Both the position numbers and the translations under genes were made by a program. From NCBI GenBank assembly GCA_008711295.1, contig VUYV01000404.1, positions 524,660 through 588,659 of the forward strand: a stretch of DNA of 64,000 bases, read 5' to 3'. The notes beneath the pieces are model-generated. The model was not told the origin of the DNA. It was given only the letters and a program-made list of their open reading frames with translations, and made no database searches. Below, piece after piece: positions 50,401 through 63,168 of the stretch; the stretch's first letter is position 1; each line of letters begins with the position of its first letter. The stretch is from Anarhynchus alexandrinus. Its lineage: Eukaryota; Chordata; Aves; Charadriiformes; Charadriidae.

Positions 50401-52451
50401 TTCCACAGGCTGAACAATAGCTCAAATCTGTTTTGACATGAGTGAAGGGATTATGGTCTCAGCAAGCTTTTCCTTCTCATTCACCAGCTTGACCCTCCCC
50501 AGCTGCACGCTTCTGTCTGACCTCTGATGACAAGGCTCACTGGTCTGAGAAAGGCATCGTCTGCTCTGGATTAACATCTGCACAATGACACTCATAATCA
50601 TAATGTGGAGGAAGGCATAAAATTCACATTTGTTTTCAGTACCCTCTTTTTTTCATTTTACAGTCATTAGCTCCTACTATCAATCCTCAAAGGAAGGAAG
50701 GGACATTTACTCCCTGAAACGGTCCATACATTGCATTATCTAATTTACCACCCTAGCTGTCTCTAAAAGGTTGGCCTTATCTTTATATAACAAAGACTTC
50801 TACAGAAAAGGTCACAGGCTACAGCCTGAGTAGGTAAAGGATTTTAATATCTGGTAGGAAGCCCTGCAAAGAAGATAGCAGGTATCAACAGGTATTCTCT
50901 GGAAATGACTACAATACCTTAAAATTTCTTGGTGTTATCTTACATTGTGTCAGCTATGTCTGTGCCATCAATATGTCCCATTCTTACTAAGTTTCCACTA
51001 ACATAAAATAACAAGACATTACATGCATCTTGACTATTCCCTCTACACAAAGGCACGTGTACTAGCATATTTCATCTTAATATAGTCAAGCCTTCCGAGC
51101 AGTTGCAAAATCTTCACTGACTAGCAGACATGGTTACTGCAGATCACAGTTTCTTCCTCAAACCAGGAGAGCCCAGGTCTTCACAGTATCAGTCATGCTA
51201 GTGAGTACAGGAAATACTGTACAAAATAATGATGATTAAACAAGCACATCTCAAACTCAATAACCAGCAATGCTGCTCAAGAATCTTATGGGCATCTAAT
51301 GAGATGCAGCCTGGATAGGAGCCTTCCAGAATCTCTGGTTCTGCCGGGAGGAATAACCATAAAATCCACTTTAAAGTTGCACTGAATATTTGTTTTGTGG
51401 AGGAACAAAAGAAGGGCTAACCAGAGTTTGCTCACCTCTGCCTCTGTATTGAAGATCCTCATTTTTGCTGTAAGGCCACCTCTGTGACACTCACAGTAAA
51501 TTGATTAGTTGTGTCATTTCTTCCAGTGTGTCCTCTGTGTTATGTCTCTCAGAAAAGTTGTCTCAGTCAGCACTGTTTCGTATCGTCTGTGCAATGTGCA
51601 GCAACACTTGCCTCATGGGAGTGCAGTAACGAGCAGCTACTCCTTTTGAACAGAAGCCTGGTTGCCAAAAAAATGAGCTCTTGAGTGAGAGACATTTTCC
51701 TTCACTGAGCTTTTCTGGGCATCCATTACCCCCCTAGCGTCTAAGTTCCTATGCAGGTATTAGAGCTGCCTGGAAATTTTCTCATGGAAAAAGTGGTTGC
51801 ACTTCCAGTTTTCATTTCAAAAAGGGATAAAATGCAAAACTTTGGCTTCTCCTGTGAAGTGGAAAATCCACTGCTCATCAGCTCTGATTGCTAGACTGCC
51901 TCTCCAAATATCCCTAGAGGAGGTGTGAGTGGGTGATGTATGTCTCATGCTTTTTCTCATTTTTCCACACAAAGGGAATAGAAACTCTTTCCCCTCAGGA
52001 ATTTTTGATCACTGGACTTGCATGGAACTGTCAGTCTTTGAAAGAAAACTGTATTTTCTGTTTACTGAGCTCAGTTGCTGATAATATTTAAACAAAGTAT
52101 TCTGAGAAAAAATAAGCAGTCTCACTGCTGTATTATTTATACGGTAAAAGGAATTATATTATGTTGTGCTTATTTCCAAACAAAAATTCAGTTTCCAATT
52201 TTATCTTTCAGTGTGATTTCCCACTGGATCCCAATGGTTTGCCATACATGTAAGTTAGAATTTAGCCTCCATTGACAATAAATTTAAAGGAATATTTGAG
52301 AAAACATGTGTCTTGAGCTACTTCACAATGTGGCTCTAGGAAAGGGAAGTAGGAAAAAGAAAGCATATAGTCTACATTTACACTGGTAAGTTAAACATAC
52401 TCAGGAATGTTCTCTGTCACTGATGCCACCAGCATGGAACAGACTCTTCTA
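47426..52451. other. AT-rich unassigned DNA
   Basis: About 5 kb without a recognised gene or transposon. TGATAACTGCAT is duplicated head to tail at 48,062-48,085 and a short (TTTG)n lies near 48,938-48,952. The 128-codon minus frame at 48,010-47,624 spans a poly-A run and has no domain, so I regard it as chance. Confidence 0.55.
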
Positions 52452-52954
52452 TGTGAACTGGGCTCCTCTGTTCAAGAAGGACAGGGAACTGCTGGAGAGA
52501 GTCCAGCAAAGGGCTACAAAAATGACTAGGGGATTGGAGCATCTTTCTTATGAGGAAAGGCTGAGGCACTTGGGTCTTTTTAGTCTAGAGAAAAGAAGAC
52601 TGAGGGGGGATCTTATCAATACTTATGAATACTTGAAGGGAGGGTGCCAGGAGGATGGGAACAGTCTTTTTTTTCAGTGCTGCCCAGTGATAGGACAAGA
52701 GGTAATGGGAACAAACTTGAACATAAGAAGTTCCATCTAAACATGAGGAGGAACTTCTTTACTTTGAGGGTGGCAGAGCACTGGAACAGGCTGCCCAGAG
52801 AGGTTGTGGAGTCTCCCACACTGGAGACATTCAAAACCCACCTGGACGCCGTCCTGTGCAACTTGCTGTAGGTGACCCTGCTCTGTCAGGGGGGTTGGAC
52901 TAGATGATCTCCAGAGGTCCCTTCCAACCCTGACCATTCTGTGATTCTGTGATT
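52452..52954 (+). mobile_element. CR1 LINE, ORF2 tail and 3' UTR (dead copy)
   Basis: Sense-strand CR1 3' end. The translation shows [20 protein letters not shown], then [20 protein letters not shown] and [13 protein letters not shown], in order. After a frameshift the final ORF2 part continues in the frame of 52,644-52,871 ([16 protein letters not shown]). The 3' end carries ATTCTGTGATTCTGTGATT (52,936-52,954). The two-frame reading shows at least one indel. The tip sequence (TGTG rather than TATG) suggests a different subfamily from the copy at 19.7 kb. Confidence 0.93.
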
Positions 52955-53354
52955 TTAGCTTCCTGTTTCCCTAACCAAGTCAGCCCTGATTAGACCGAAA
53001 ATTACCTGACACAGATCCTGACACTGAACGTATTCCACAGGATTTTGCGATTGCTCAGAAGTATATATGTCTAGTACAACATGCCTGCTGTGTTCTGCCA
53101 TTATCTACTATTATTACACTTTCTTCTTTTTAAGAAACAACCTGCCCCTGCCCTCCCTAGGTCTGCAGTCCCTGATGAGCTTTCAGTCTTTCAGTACATC
53201 AGAACACAGACCACAACTGCTGCCAGTGTGTCTTGGGACACTCCAGCTCCTGAAAGTCATGTTGCTCCCCCTTTTGCTGCTCATGTTCAGACTAGATGAG
53301 TTTTTGTATCTCCTTTAGCCTTTGTAGGAACCAAACCCTTTCTTGGTATATGGC
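52955..53354. other. Unassigned DNA between CR1 and LTR
   Basis: About 400 bases with near-even composition and short overlapping open frames (53,067-53,318; 53,081-53,299). No domain or repeat was recognised. Confidence 0.5.
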
Positions 53355-53920
53355 TGTGGTGGGTTGACTCTGACTGGATGCCAGGTGCCCACCAAAGCAG
53401 CTCTATTGCTCCCCTCCTCATCTGGACAAGGGAGAGAAAAATCTATCGAAAGGTTCATGGGTTGAGATAAGGACAGGGGTGGATCACTCAGCCATGACTG
53501 TAACAGGCAAAACAAACTTAACTTGGGGAAAAATTAATTTAATTTATTATCAATCAAATCAGAGTAGGGTAATGAGAAATAAAACTAAACCTTAAAATCA
53601 CCTTCCTCCCACCCCTCCCTTCTTCCCAGGCTCAACTTCACTCCTGATTTCTCTAACCCCTTCCTCTGAGCTGCGCAGGGGGATGGGGACTGGGGGTTGT
53701 GGTCGTGTTCCCCATCCCCCCCAACCCTCTTCTTGAATTCATTTATCGCAGAGGCTCTACCACCATCACTGATGGGCTCAGCCTTGGCCAGTAGTGGGTC
53801 CATCTTTGAGCCGGCTGGCATTAGCTCTATCAGACATAGGGGAAGCTTCTAGCAGCTTCCCACGGAAGCTACCCTTGTAGACCCCCTGCTACCGAAACCT
53901 TGCCATGCAAACCCAATAAA
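53355..53920 (-). mobile_element. Avian endogenous retrovirus solo LTR with perfect target duplication
   Basis: The plus strand starts TGTGGTGGGTTGAC and ends GCAAACCCAATAAA. The flanks ATGGC (53,350-53,354) and ATGGC (53,921-53,925) are a perfect 5-bp target duplication that fixes both edges. The sense direction is inferred as minus because the polyadenylation signal AATAAA lies on that strand (plus-strand TTTATT, 53,543-53,548) close to the TG-proximal edge. The terminal CA expected at the right edge is mutated to AA. Length is 566 bases, and the middle looks shortened relative to what I remember of this repeat. No internal retroviral sequence is attached. Confidence 0.8.
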
Positions 53921-54177
53921 ATGGCTCAGACAGTTACTGCTCTCTGGTGTTTTCTTATCACACTGGATGGACATGTGAAGTTGTTATGCCTACTGTGACA
54001 CGGTTGGAGGACAGTGGGAGAATGAAGACATTGAAGTGGCATAGTACCATCTATAGCAGCAAACAGGAATGCTCCCCAGAATGTGGACAACAAGCTGGAT
54101 GCGCAGTCAACACACTCAAGGGCAGGGCCGCCACTCAGATGGGCCTACAGAGGATAAAAGAATGAGCTGACACGAAT
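53921..54177. other. Unassigned DNA between LTR and CR1
   Basis: Nothing recognisable apart from the LTR target duplication at the left edge. Confidence 0.5.
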
Positions 54178-54945
54178 CTTTTGAAATTGAAGATGGACAA
54201 ATGTAGAGTCCTACACTAGGAACAGACATACTCCCCGCATTGGTACAGTGTAGTGATGGACTGTAGAGTGGGGTTCAGATCCACTGAAAAGACCCTAGCT
54301 GTCTAGGACAGCAGGCAAAACATGATTCAGCAGTATGTTCTGGCAGCAATGAAGGCCAACAGCATCCTGCATTTTATTACTGTGAAGTAATGTCACTGGG
54401 AATTGATCACTCCTCTTTACTTAACTCTTACAACACCATGTCCTAATCACTGCACTTAGTTTTGAGCCCTCCAGTACAAGAAAAAACATTGACAAACATG
54501 TGTGTGTCCATTGGAAGGCCCTCAAGATGGTCGGGGACAGGAGCATGTGCCCTGTGAGGAAAAGCTGAGGGAACTGGCCTTATACAGCCTGGAGAAGAGA
54601 TGGCTTTGAGGGGACCCACCAGTAGTCTTCCAACTCCTACAAGGAAGTTGTTGAGAAGACAGAGACGAGCTCTTTACTGAGGTGCATGGCTCGAGGACAA
54701 GAGAAAATGGTCTTAAATTATGACAGGGCAGGTTCCAAGTAGATACAAGGAAAAAATTGCTTAGTATAATTAAGAACTGGAGCTGCTTGCCTCAAGATCT
54801 TGTATAATCCCCAGCTCTGGAGGTTTCCAAGTTCCAACTGGACAAACCCCCAAAAAATCTGAGCTGAGTTGCATGTTGAACATGTTTTAGCATGAGGCTG
54901 AACTAGATGGCTTCAGAACATCTCTTTTGTGGGGTGTTTTCACAG
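54178..54945 (+). mobile_element. Old, heavily decayed CR1 LINE fragment
   Basis: The order of CR1 landmarks is kept at the nucleotide level but no frame is intact: AAGGCCAACAGCATCCTGCA near 54,352, GAGGAAAAGCTGAGGGAACT near 54,558, a GGACAAGAGAAAATGG stretch near 54,695, and a GAACTAGATGGCTTCAGA 3' UTR motif near 54,900. The diagnostic tip repeat is lost. This copy is clearly more diverged than those at 46.6 and 52.5 kb, so it is older. Confidence 0.8.
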
Positions 54946-55332
54946 TCTACCCTTGGCAAATGAACTGGATAACAGCATCTATTAGGGTAAGAACATGACG
55001 CTATTTAATGTGTGTGCTGGCTTGAATATGCAAAACTAGAGAGCATTTGCCCACAGCTCATTGTGCTAAATAGACAGACAATTATCAGCCCTCAACTGAT
55101 CATGTAAAACGGGAAGACAGACAGCAGCTGGAAAAAGAATAACTGAGGAATTACAGAGGGACTTTTGAAACAAAAGTATAAAAGAAGCATAACAAGTTGT
55201 ATCATGTGGGTGGAGACCTTGGAGTAGACGCAGCAGCAGTAAAAACCTGGTTTGACGCTGCTAGAAGTCATCCCATTGGCATCACACCTCTGCCTTGGCC
55301 AGACAGAGCCGTGTGGTCAGATGATCCCAAGA
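54946..55332 (+). mobile_element. Possible LTR 5' portion (TG start and TATA box)
   Basis: A TGTGCTGGCTTGAATATGC start near 55,011 is followed about 165 bases later by TATAAAAG at 55,178-55,185, a layout like LTR U3. If real, the unit would continue beyond the CR1 tip at 55,333-55,470, perhaps to an AATAAA near 55,880 and an edge near 55,915. I found no matching target duplication and do not recognise the family, so this is a hypothesis. Confidence 0.3.
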
Positions 55333-55470
55333 GGTGTTGAAGGCCAGGCTGGATGGGGCTTTGAGTAACCTGGTCTAGTGGGAGGTGTCCCTGCCCATGG
55401 CAGGGGGGTTAGAACTAGATGATCTTTAAGGTCCCTTCCAACATAAACCATTCTATGATTCTATGATTCT
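55333..55470 (+). mobile_element. Short CR1 LINE 3' tip
   Basis: About 138 bases of CR1 3' end: a piece near GAAGGCCAGGCTGGATGGGG, then GAACTAGATGATCTTTAAGG, then the tip ATTCTATGATTCTATGATT (55,450-55,470). The sequence is well preserved compared with the neighbour at 54.2-54.9 kb. It differs in the UTR from the CR1 copies at 19.7 and 52.5 kb, so it is probably another subfamily. Confidence 0.9.
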
Positions 55471-55700
55471 GTGCCATAAACTGCATGCTCTCTGGCCAGG
55501 GGGCTACCGTAAGCAGTGACCCAGACCTCCTGGGGTGCAGCCTCACCAGCTGCAGGGAGCAGCATGGGGCCCCACAAGGTAAGAGCACCCACAACTCCTG
55601 CAGAACGTGAGTGCAAGTAAGGGGAGCCTGCACCTCCAAACAGGGCAAGGGGGGTACTTGTAATCCGCATGTGCTGTTAGGGAGGGGTTGTGTGTGTAAC
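55471..55700. other. GC-rich segment after CR1 tip
   Basis: A GC-rich stretch with a donor-like CAAGGTAAGAG near 55,575. No domain or repeat family was recognised. It may be the continuation of the possible LTR that starts near 55,011. Confidence 0.35.
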
Positions 55701-58700
55701 ACTGTGTGTATGTTTGTGATTGGAACTCCTTGGTATTAGTTATAGAGACATATTTAGAAATTTTTATGGATTTTTTAACATTGTAAATGTGTTCTGCTTC
55801 ATCTGCTGTATTAACAATATTCATCCTGCATATATAGTTCATTGATTGCTGGTTAATTACATATCATTAGCAAACTAATAAACCATTTCAAACCTGCTCT
55901 TGTTGTAAACTATGCAAAATTAATAGTTTTTCTCTATGACACATTCCAACATGAAAGATTCTGTGATTTTATCCTGTGATAGCATTTGAATTGTCAAAGT
56001 GGTGTTGGGAATTCTTTGGGAAGGCAGTAGTTAACACAGGCCAAATTCATGCTCACAAACTTTTCTATGTGTGCTTGAATTCATCAGTTGAGAAGTAGCT
56101 AGTCTCTTGCTCCATGCACCCAGCATCATGCCCTAATATTAACATCCAAGTTTCAAGGGGACCAGGTTTTCCAGAGCTGAGCCCTGTATACATTTAAGAG
56201 AGCAGTTCTCAGTGCATTGATTTTTATTCAGAACACAACTCCTCTGCAAACGTCAAATATGGGGAAGAATCTGACCTTTTAAACCTTTCTGAATATTTAA
56301 CCCAGTTTGCCCAGGTACCAGAATTGTGTAATCTTCTTGCTGTTTTGGGATAACTGAAGAGGCAGAAGGAAACAGAGACAGAATTGCAACCTCACAGCAT
56401 TCTGACTTCTCCTAAAAATTCTTAGAAACAAGACTGCCATTATTCCATAAGGAACCTCGCTGTTGTGTTTGTCCTTCCTGTTTTTCAAGGCACAATCTAC
56501 CCCCTAGTGTACAGTCGAACTGAGATTATGTTCTCACCCCTTCATGAGCATGTTCATATCCTTTGGTTGTAAAGCAGATACTGTGGTGAGTAGCTGAAGA
56601 TGACCAGTCTTGCATAAGGGTTCCTGTGCTCATTTGTCTTTGCATGGGAAAAAAAGAAGTGTTCTGTTAAAATCTGAGTTCACAGGGCTCAAACTCCAGA
56701 TCACGTTGTTGTTCAAACATCATTACGCTTCTCATCTTTATATAGACTGCAAGAGGCTATATTTTAGACCTGTCAACAGGGCTAAGAATCATAGCCAACA
56801 CAGGAAAAGGTTTAAATTCCTGGCAGTATTGGATGTTGCCGGAGCCAAATGATTAATGGAGAAATGAGAAGATTAAGTAATGGACTCTTTGGAAAAAAGA
56901 GATGAAAGTTTGGGTCAGGGCAAAGGTACAAAAGTAAAATGAAAGAAACATTTAGGAAGGAAATTGCCCTGTATATTATAGGGCGAAGTCATCTTTACAC
57001 AGACAGGATCTCCACAAGTCCTTATAACTAGTTTTTCTAGGTTTTTTTTTCTTGTGAATTCTTCCTCTTTCTTCTCTTTGACATTCTGTTACAGCACCGT
57101 ATGAGTAAATGCTCAGAGTTAAAGCTAATCCCCATAGAAGAGATGTAAAAGTCTCTAAGTGAACAAGCCAATGAAAAAGAAAAGATTGTCTGAGGCAGAA
57201 ATGTATTATTTTAGTATCACTGGTACATTTTATCGGCTAGCACAACAGTAAAGAAGATAATCTGACTAGATCTAGTACTTAAGACAGTGTACACATTAAA
57301 AAAAAAATCAGTCTTGCACCAGGGACTATGGGATTCAAAAGTAAATATGGAAAACCAAACTACAGGTCTGTAAAGCATTAACTCCCACATTTTTAACCCA
57401 CTGAGACTGCTGCACAATCTCTGGACAGGATCAATGGAAAGTAAAGAACGTTAAGAGGACTGATAAGCCAAAGTAAAGTGGAAAGTAATAAGAAGAAAAC
57501 TGTAGACAGTTGTTTAATACTTGCTTCAGGATCCTAAGCAATGCTTTGGAATGTCAGTGCAATCAAGCTGCAAGAAGAGATGCAAGATAAGCAGAAGAAT
57601 CTGATGCTGTATCATAGTTCAAAAACATAAAAGTACAAATACTTGTTACCTGGTCATTTTGCATCTGAAAAGGGATGTGAAAAATTCAAGAACTACTTCC
57701 ATCTGAAATTTGGTTTGAGCTAACTTCTATTTTTACTGCCAAAAAAAAAAAAAGTTTACTTTTCAGAGTCCATCCTTGAAATTTCCTCCTCTTTCTTCTG
57801 TTTGTACTAAAATATCTTTATGATTCTGAATCTAGATGCTTCTAGTTCTGGCAGTTATTTCTCTAATAAGTTTCACTGGGCATGGCTTGCTGTGGCCTTT
57901 GTGGGACATAGTTGTCTGGTTACATTTCTAAAATTTAATTTTTAAAATTACAGGTTGCTCACCTATACTGATAGATGAGCGAAATACTTTCCCTCTTGTT
58001 CTTATCAACTTGCCCATCAAAACTGAACAACTGTTCCTGGAATTAAAACCTTCAGGGAAAGAGTTCTTGTGGTGAATGGACCATAAAATCTCATTCTGCT
58101 GCTGGGACTTAAAAATATCTGACTTTTTCTTTCAATGCAATTAAAAAAAAATTGCATCAGAAGAATTTTCCTCAGTAAAACACAGTTTCCATTTTAAGAA
58201 TACCATTTTGCAAAGATGACTTCTGAGAGAGAAAAATCTAGGCTATTTCCTTGTAGATTTGATTTATTAACATTGAATGCTATTAGCAGCTATTTCACTA
58301 TGTCAGGCAAATCAGTAGTGATCTTGCAGAATGCTTGGATATCACCAAATCTGATTCCTTTCCAAGTAAAAAAATCTGCAGAAGTGTTTTGTTGAACTCC
58401 TCCCACAATCATAGAGTGGAGTCTCCACACAGTAATTTAAAAGTTAATATATTGAGTTTGTTTTCAGTTTTACATTCTGGACAGAGTACTTTTTATTAAC
58501 TTGGAATGACCAGTTTCAATTTTATTGTTGAAATATATCACAACAGGTGAGACAGCAATACTGTTTGTGGCTGTGCAAAGATGTTAGTCAGCCAAATGTC
58601 TTTTATATTTACAGGAATCTGTTTATATATAAAGCATCTTCTAATCATGAGAAAAAAAAAAATCTGGATCTGGCTCTGCAAGACTGATGGATTTATATAC

Positions 58701-61700
58701 CACTAAAGACAGAGGAAAGCTCTTGCTGCTTTATATGTGTAGGAACATCACTCATTTCAATCACCACATTGTCACCTTTAAAGACCAATTTGTTATCCTT
58801 TCACTTTTATTGTTCAAATTACTGGCATCAGGGAAAGAATCTTTTTATAGAGACTGCTATCTAGAATAAGTAACTACTCTAAATCTCACCTTTAGACTCA
58901 CATTTCTTTGTATTTTCTGCATGGATAATCCTATATTCTTGTTACACATTATATTATAGCTTTTGGCATTGACAGCTGCAAAGTATAGATTTAAAGAGAA
59001 GTTGGATGAGAGTTTTAGGCAATTTATACACTTCTCTTTTCATTCCTCACACACTTTTTGGTACCGTAAAAATAGAGGAATTACCCTAAGTAATGGCAGG
59101 CTCTTTGAACAAATGCATCTAACAAGCGTAAACATCACAGCATATGCCATATTCTTTTATAATATTATGCATAAACTACTTTGATTTTGACTGCGGGCTG
59201 TGATATATTGACAGTAGAAGGCCAAATTAATGCTGTCTGCTCTTCATAAAAGGCAGGTAGTTAGAATATGCATGTGGAACCTAGACAACGGTTGAACCTA
59301 ACTTCCAGTGTTAGACCCTTACAGTTTTTGAAGAAGTGTGCATCCAGATCCAGATCTAAGTTCTATGAGCTTGCCCATGTCTCTGGCTTAGGTCTCCAGA
59401 TTACAGTATCAAAGAAAAAATTTCACATTGATTGGTCCAGTTTTTTTCTAAGTGGAAAAATAAACTTTAAAACATCACGATTGTACCTGGAGAACGTAAA
59501 CTCCATACTACAGAGTTTGCTAATAATATGATCTATCTTCTGTCCTTTTATGTCTGACTAATCTTTCATTAATAAGGACTTTTTATAAAAACAAATGGGC
59601 ATATTTTTAGTTTTCCTTTGCTACATTTGAAATAACAAAAAATTAAAAAAATGACTGATTGTCAATATTTCCAGTTAAGACGTAGATTATTTCATGAATT
59701 TTACTCTATATGGTCTGCTGTTCTTAAAGATTTGATATGCATCTATATTTTTCTGTCTGTCTGCCTCCAATAACAGGAGCTCTCCACATTTGCAGAATTT
59801 CAGTCAGAATTCCAATTGCAGAGAGACCTTTAGGTATCTGAAAGTAAAAGAATTCATTTTTCTTTATATCTGCTTCTTTCTTTCCTTGGCAAGCACTCTC
59901 ATTGACAGAAGACAGCTCCTTCTTAAGGCAAATTAAGTAACAGCAGCTGACAATGTATGATTCATGTGACCTAGGGTCTCACAGTGGTTCTGAGAGGCTT
60001 TTAGGTAGAGGATGTATTGACACATGGTCCTTATCACACATTAAACCCATAATTGTTGGCACACAATATTCTGATATTAATAAATCCAGTAACCTTCCCC
60101 TTTCTATCTCTACAGCAGTTGGACAGTAGCCTACTGTCAAATATTACTGGTGGTCTTTTAACAACAGAAGGCATCAAACATACTGAAAGTATATGAAAAG
60201 AAATACAATTGTTGAAGATATGAAAAACTTTGAAGTCTACGTGTATAAAAGGAAGGTAAGACTACATGTTTGATGCAAAAGATCAATGATTACCAACTCT
60301 TAAGATAATAAATGGCTTATTGCTGGGATTTATGAAAAGGAGATTGTTGTAAACAACAGTTCTTCTATGACATATCAGACATAAATAAGGATATTTTATG
60401 AAGAAATAAGGAAAGAGTTTTTTCAGTGAATCTTTCTGTCAATGCTGTTATGGCATATAGGATGTTTTCCTCATAAAATGTAGAATGTGAGCTATTTTAT
60501 GTAATATATTGTTCTAAAGAGACAGTTATGTTTCCACATCCGTAGCTGACTTGGAAAGCTAGCAAATGTTGGAATATCTTCAGGAATATTTTCCTGAAGA
60601 CACATTTTAGAGTGTTTTCTTGAAACTTTTTTTTTTTTAATTCTAGCATGAATCCCATCAGATACACAGTATGTAAAGAAAAAAGTCAAAGAACAAATGT
60701 AGAAGAGCTTACCTTACCTCTAAGTTCCTTATTTGAAGTTCAATGGATTTTGAGTGAGGTGTCTGTGACTTTGAAAATGTTTTGCTGGTAAATTCACTTT
60801 ACCCAAAACTAAATAGGAAGGAATCTTTCTGTAAAGGGATTAAAATGGCCTAACATTAAATCATAGATGTACGTTGACAAATTACAATGCTAGTGTTGAA
60901 GTAGTGGTAGTCTAACACTACAAGGAAGGCAAAATTTATGGGGAAAGTATCTCCTCATTGACTATAGCATTTCTTCTCAGACATGGGGTTTGTCTGTTTA
61001 TTCACAAGTTGTCGTCATGCACACATACAAGAACAATCCAAATAGCAGTCACTTAAAAGATAGTTGAGAAACACACAAACAATGTATTAATGCTGGGAAA
61101 CATCAGGTTAGTCACAGATATTGCAGAAGCTGAGGGAGAAGCCCTGTGAATTATTTGCTGAGCTCTATTTCTGAGCAGCAGTGAATCAACTTGACTACCA
61201 CAGGGTGGCATTGTCAAAGAGGAGTTACATTAACATCTAGTTTATGACTTAAGCCAAACTGTTAAGTCAAAATTCCTCCTTCCCCCGAGGAAAGAAGGCT
61301 GGTAAATTTACAGCTGCTGTAAATCAGGAAAATTCTTGCATTTATTCAGTGGTACTGACCAAGAAGATGGAAAGTCGGGCCATAACTATGCCCAGTGCCA
61401 GCACCTTGCCAGAGATCCCATCTAAAGTGTGAGTAGCAGGCAGAAAGACAGATTTATTCATGTGTAGTTGAACAACAAAGGTGTAATAGGGCTTTCTTAG
61501 TTACCTGACTGGTTGCCAAATCAAATTTGAGCCTACTTCTTACCGTCTAGCCCTTTTTGGCACTTTGTCACTGGTAAATTGAGTATCAGTCTCCACAATG
61601 AGCTTGCAGTAAGATAAGCCTTATTTTAAAAATCACTAAATAAATGGTTCCATCCTATGGCTGCCTAAGTTTTTAAGCAGCTTCTGAAAACTGGGTTGCA

Positions 61701-63168
61701 AATACGCTTCATTTTCTTGTGTTCAAAAGATAATTTTATGCCTTCGTATTTTATACATGAATCTTTGCAGTTGGTCTACTCTTCTAGATTCTAACCAGAT
61801 GGATCCCAAAGGAATACATATGAAGAAAATATTTCTTAAAACTGAAAAAGAAAGAGCATATGTTTTCTGGTCAGCAAAATTATGGTTTGATACGAACATG
61901 AAAAAAGCAACAGTCCTTTTAAGAAAACATGTACTACTATTTGCTGACATTTTGTCAGGTACATAGTAAATGTTATCTTGAGAAACCCAGACAAAATCTA
62001 CAAACATTTCAAGAGAGAGCACTGTAAGTATAAAAACCAACAATAGACTAACAAAAACCTAATTATCATGATGGCAAACATACTGTATAGCAATAAAAGG
62101 ATAGCTGTCAATATTCCTAAAGCAGAAAGGTCACTTTACAATTACAATAGCTTCACTTATCTTCTTTTTGTCTGAAGCTGTCAGCAGAAGATAAATGCCT
62201 ACATCCACCCTAATCACAACATGAGTTTTATCATGTGATGACATGCTTGCCAAAAACAATCATTTAAGCCTTGTCTAGGTAGAGACACTGAAGAAAAATG
62301 ACCTGGTTTAACTTTTATATTACTTAAGCAACAGCAAACCCTTGTATAGAAACAGTAATTTAGGACCGAAATGTCTGTAATTTTGTTTCATTTATTCTTA
62401 TCTGTAGCCTAAAAGAAATTGAACATGCCACTGAAAATTTATGCAAACGTACACATTTAGCTAATTTGCTTTGAAGCTACACCTTGAGTCAACTTGGGTT
62501 CAGTATGCCTCTAATAAACAAACTCTTAGTTACTTTAATTAAATACCACAAAGTACAAGAACTGTTAACATGCTGTGGGCCTAATTCTACTCCCATGCCA
62601 CTGAGTGGCAGGGCTTCAGTAAGTGTAATAGGACTATTAGTTCCAAATATTAGTTCCATTTCCAAAGTCAAAGCAACAGATCTCTATCGTGTCATGGAAG
62701 CAAAAGACACTAGTTGTAACCAGAAAGGGATGTATCACAAGCTTTTGTAAAAGATGCTCTCATACTTCAAATTTTTGCAACACTGCAGGCCAAGATAGAT
62801 CATTAGGAATGGCACGTATGCACCTTGACTAGTTACAAATGAAGTGATTTTTTTTTAATTCATGGCCTACCAGGAGTCCAGAATGAATGTCACCACACTT
62901 TTTAATGTGCCATACTGTCTCCAAAATTATGAGAACCTAGATGGCTTGTGTAAAGTCCTAGGCTGGTATGCCCAAATGGCTTCTCTTGGTGGAGCTGGCA
63001 GGTACCTTTGCCTGATGACGCACTGAGCATTGTCCAAAAGCTCTTTGAAGTCTTCAGAATGAAAGGCCCTGCTGCTGTACCCTACACTCGCTTACAACAT
63101 AGCTGTGTAACTAGCCTACTCTGCCTCCTACAATAGATTAGGAGATATAATAAATTAACATGGGATGA
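55701..63168. other. AT-rich unassigned DNA
   Basis: About 7.5 kb without a recognised gene. An AATAAA with T- and GT-rich sequence after it lies near 55,880. Open frames (for example 61,723-62,043 minus, 59,268-59,531) lack domains. A possible ancient repeat near 62,573-62,640 is listed separately. Confidence 0.55.
62573..62640 (+). repeat. Possible ancient amniote repeat fragment
   Basis: GGGCCTAATTCTACTCCCAT followed by CACTGAGTGGCAGGGCTTCA resembles a widespread old amniote interspersed repeat that begins GGGCCTGATTCT. The match is short and from memory. Confidence 0.25.
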
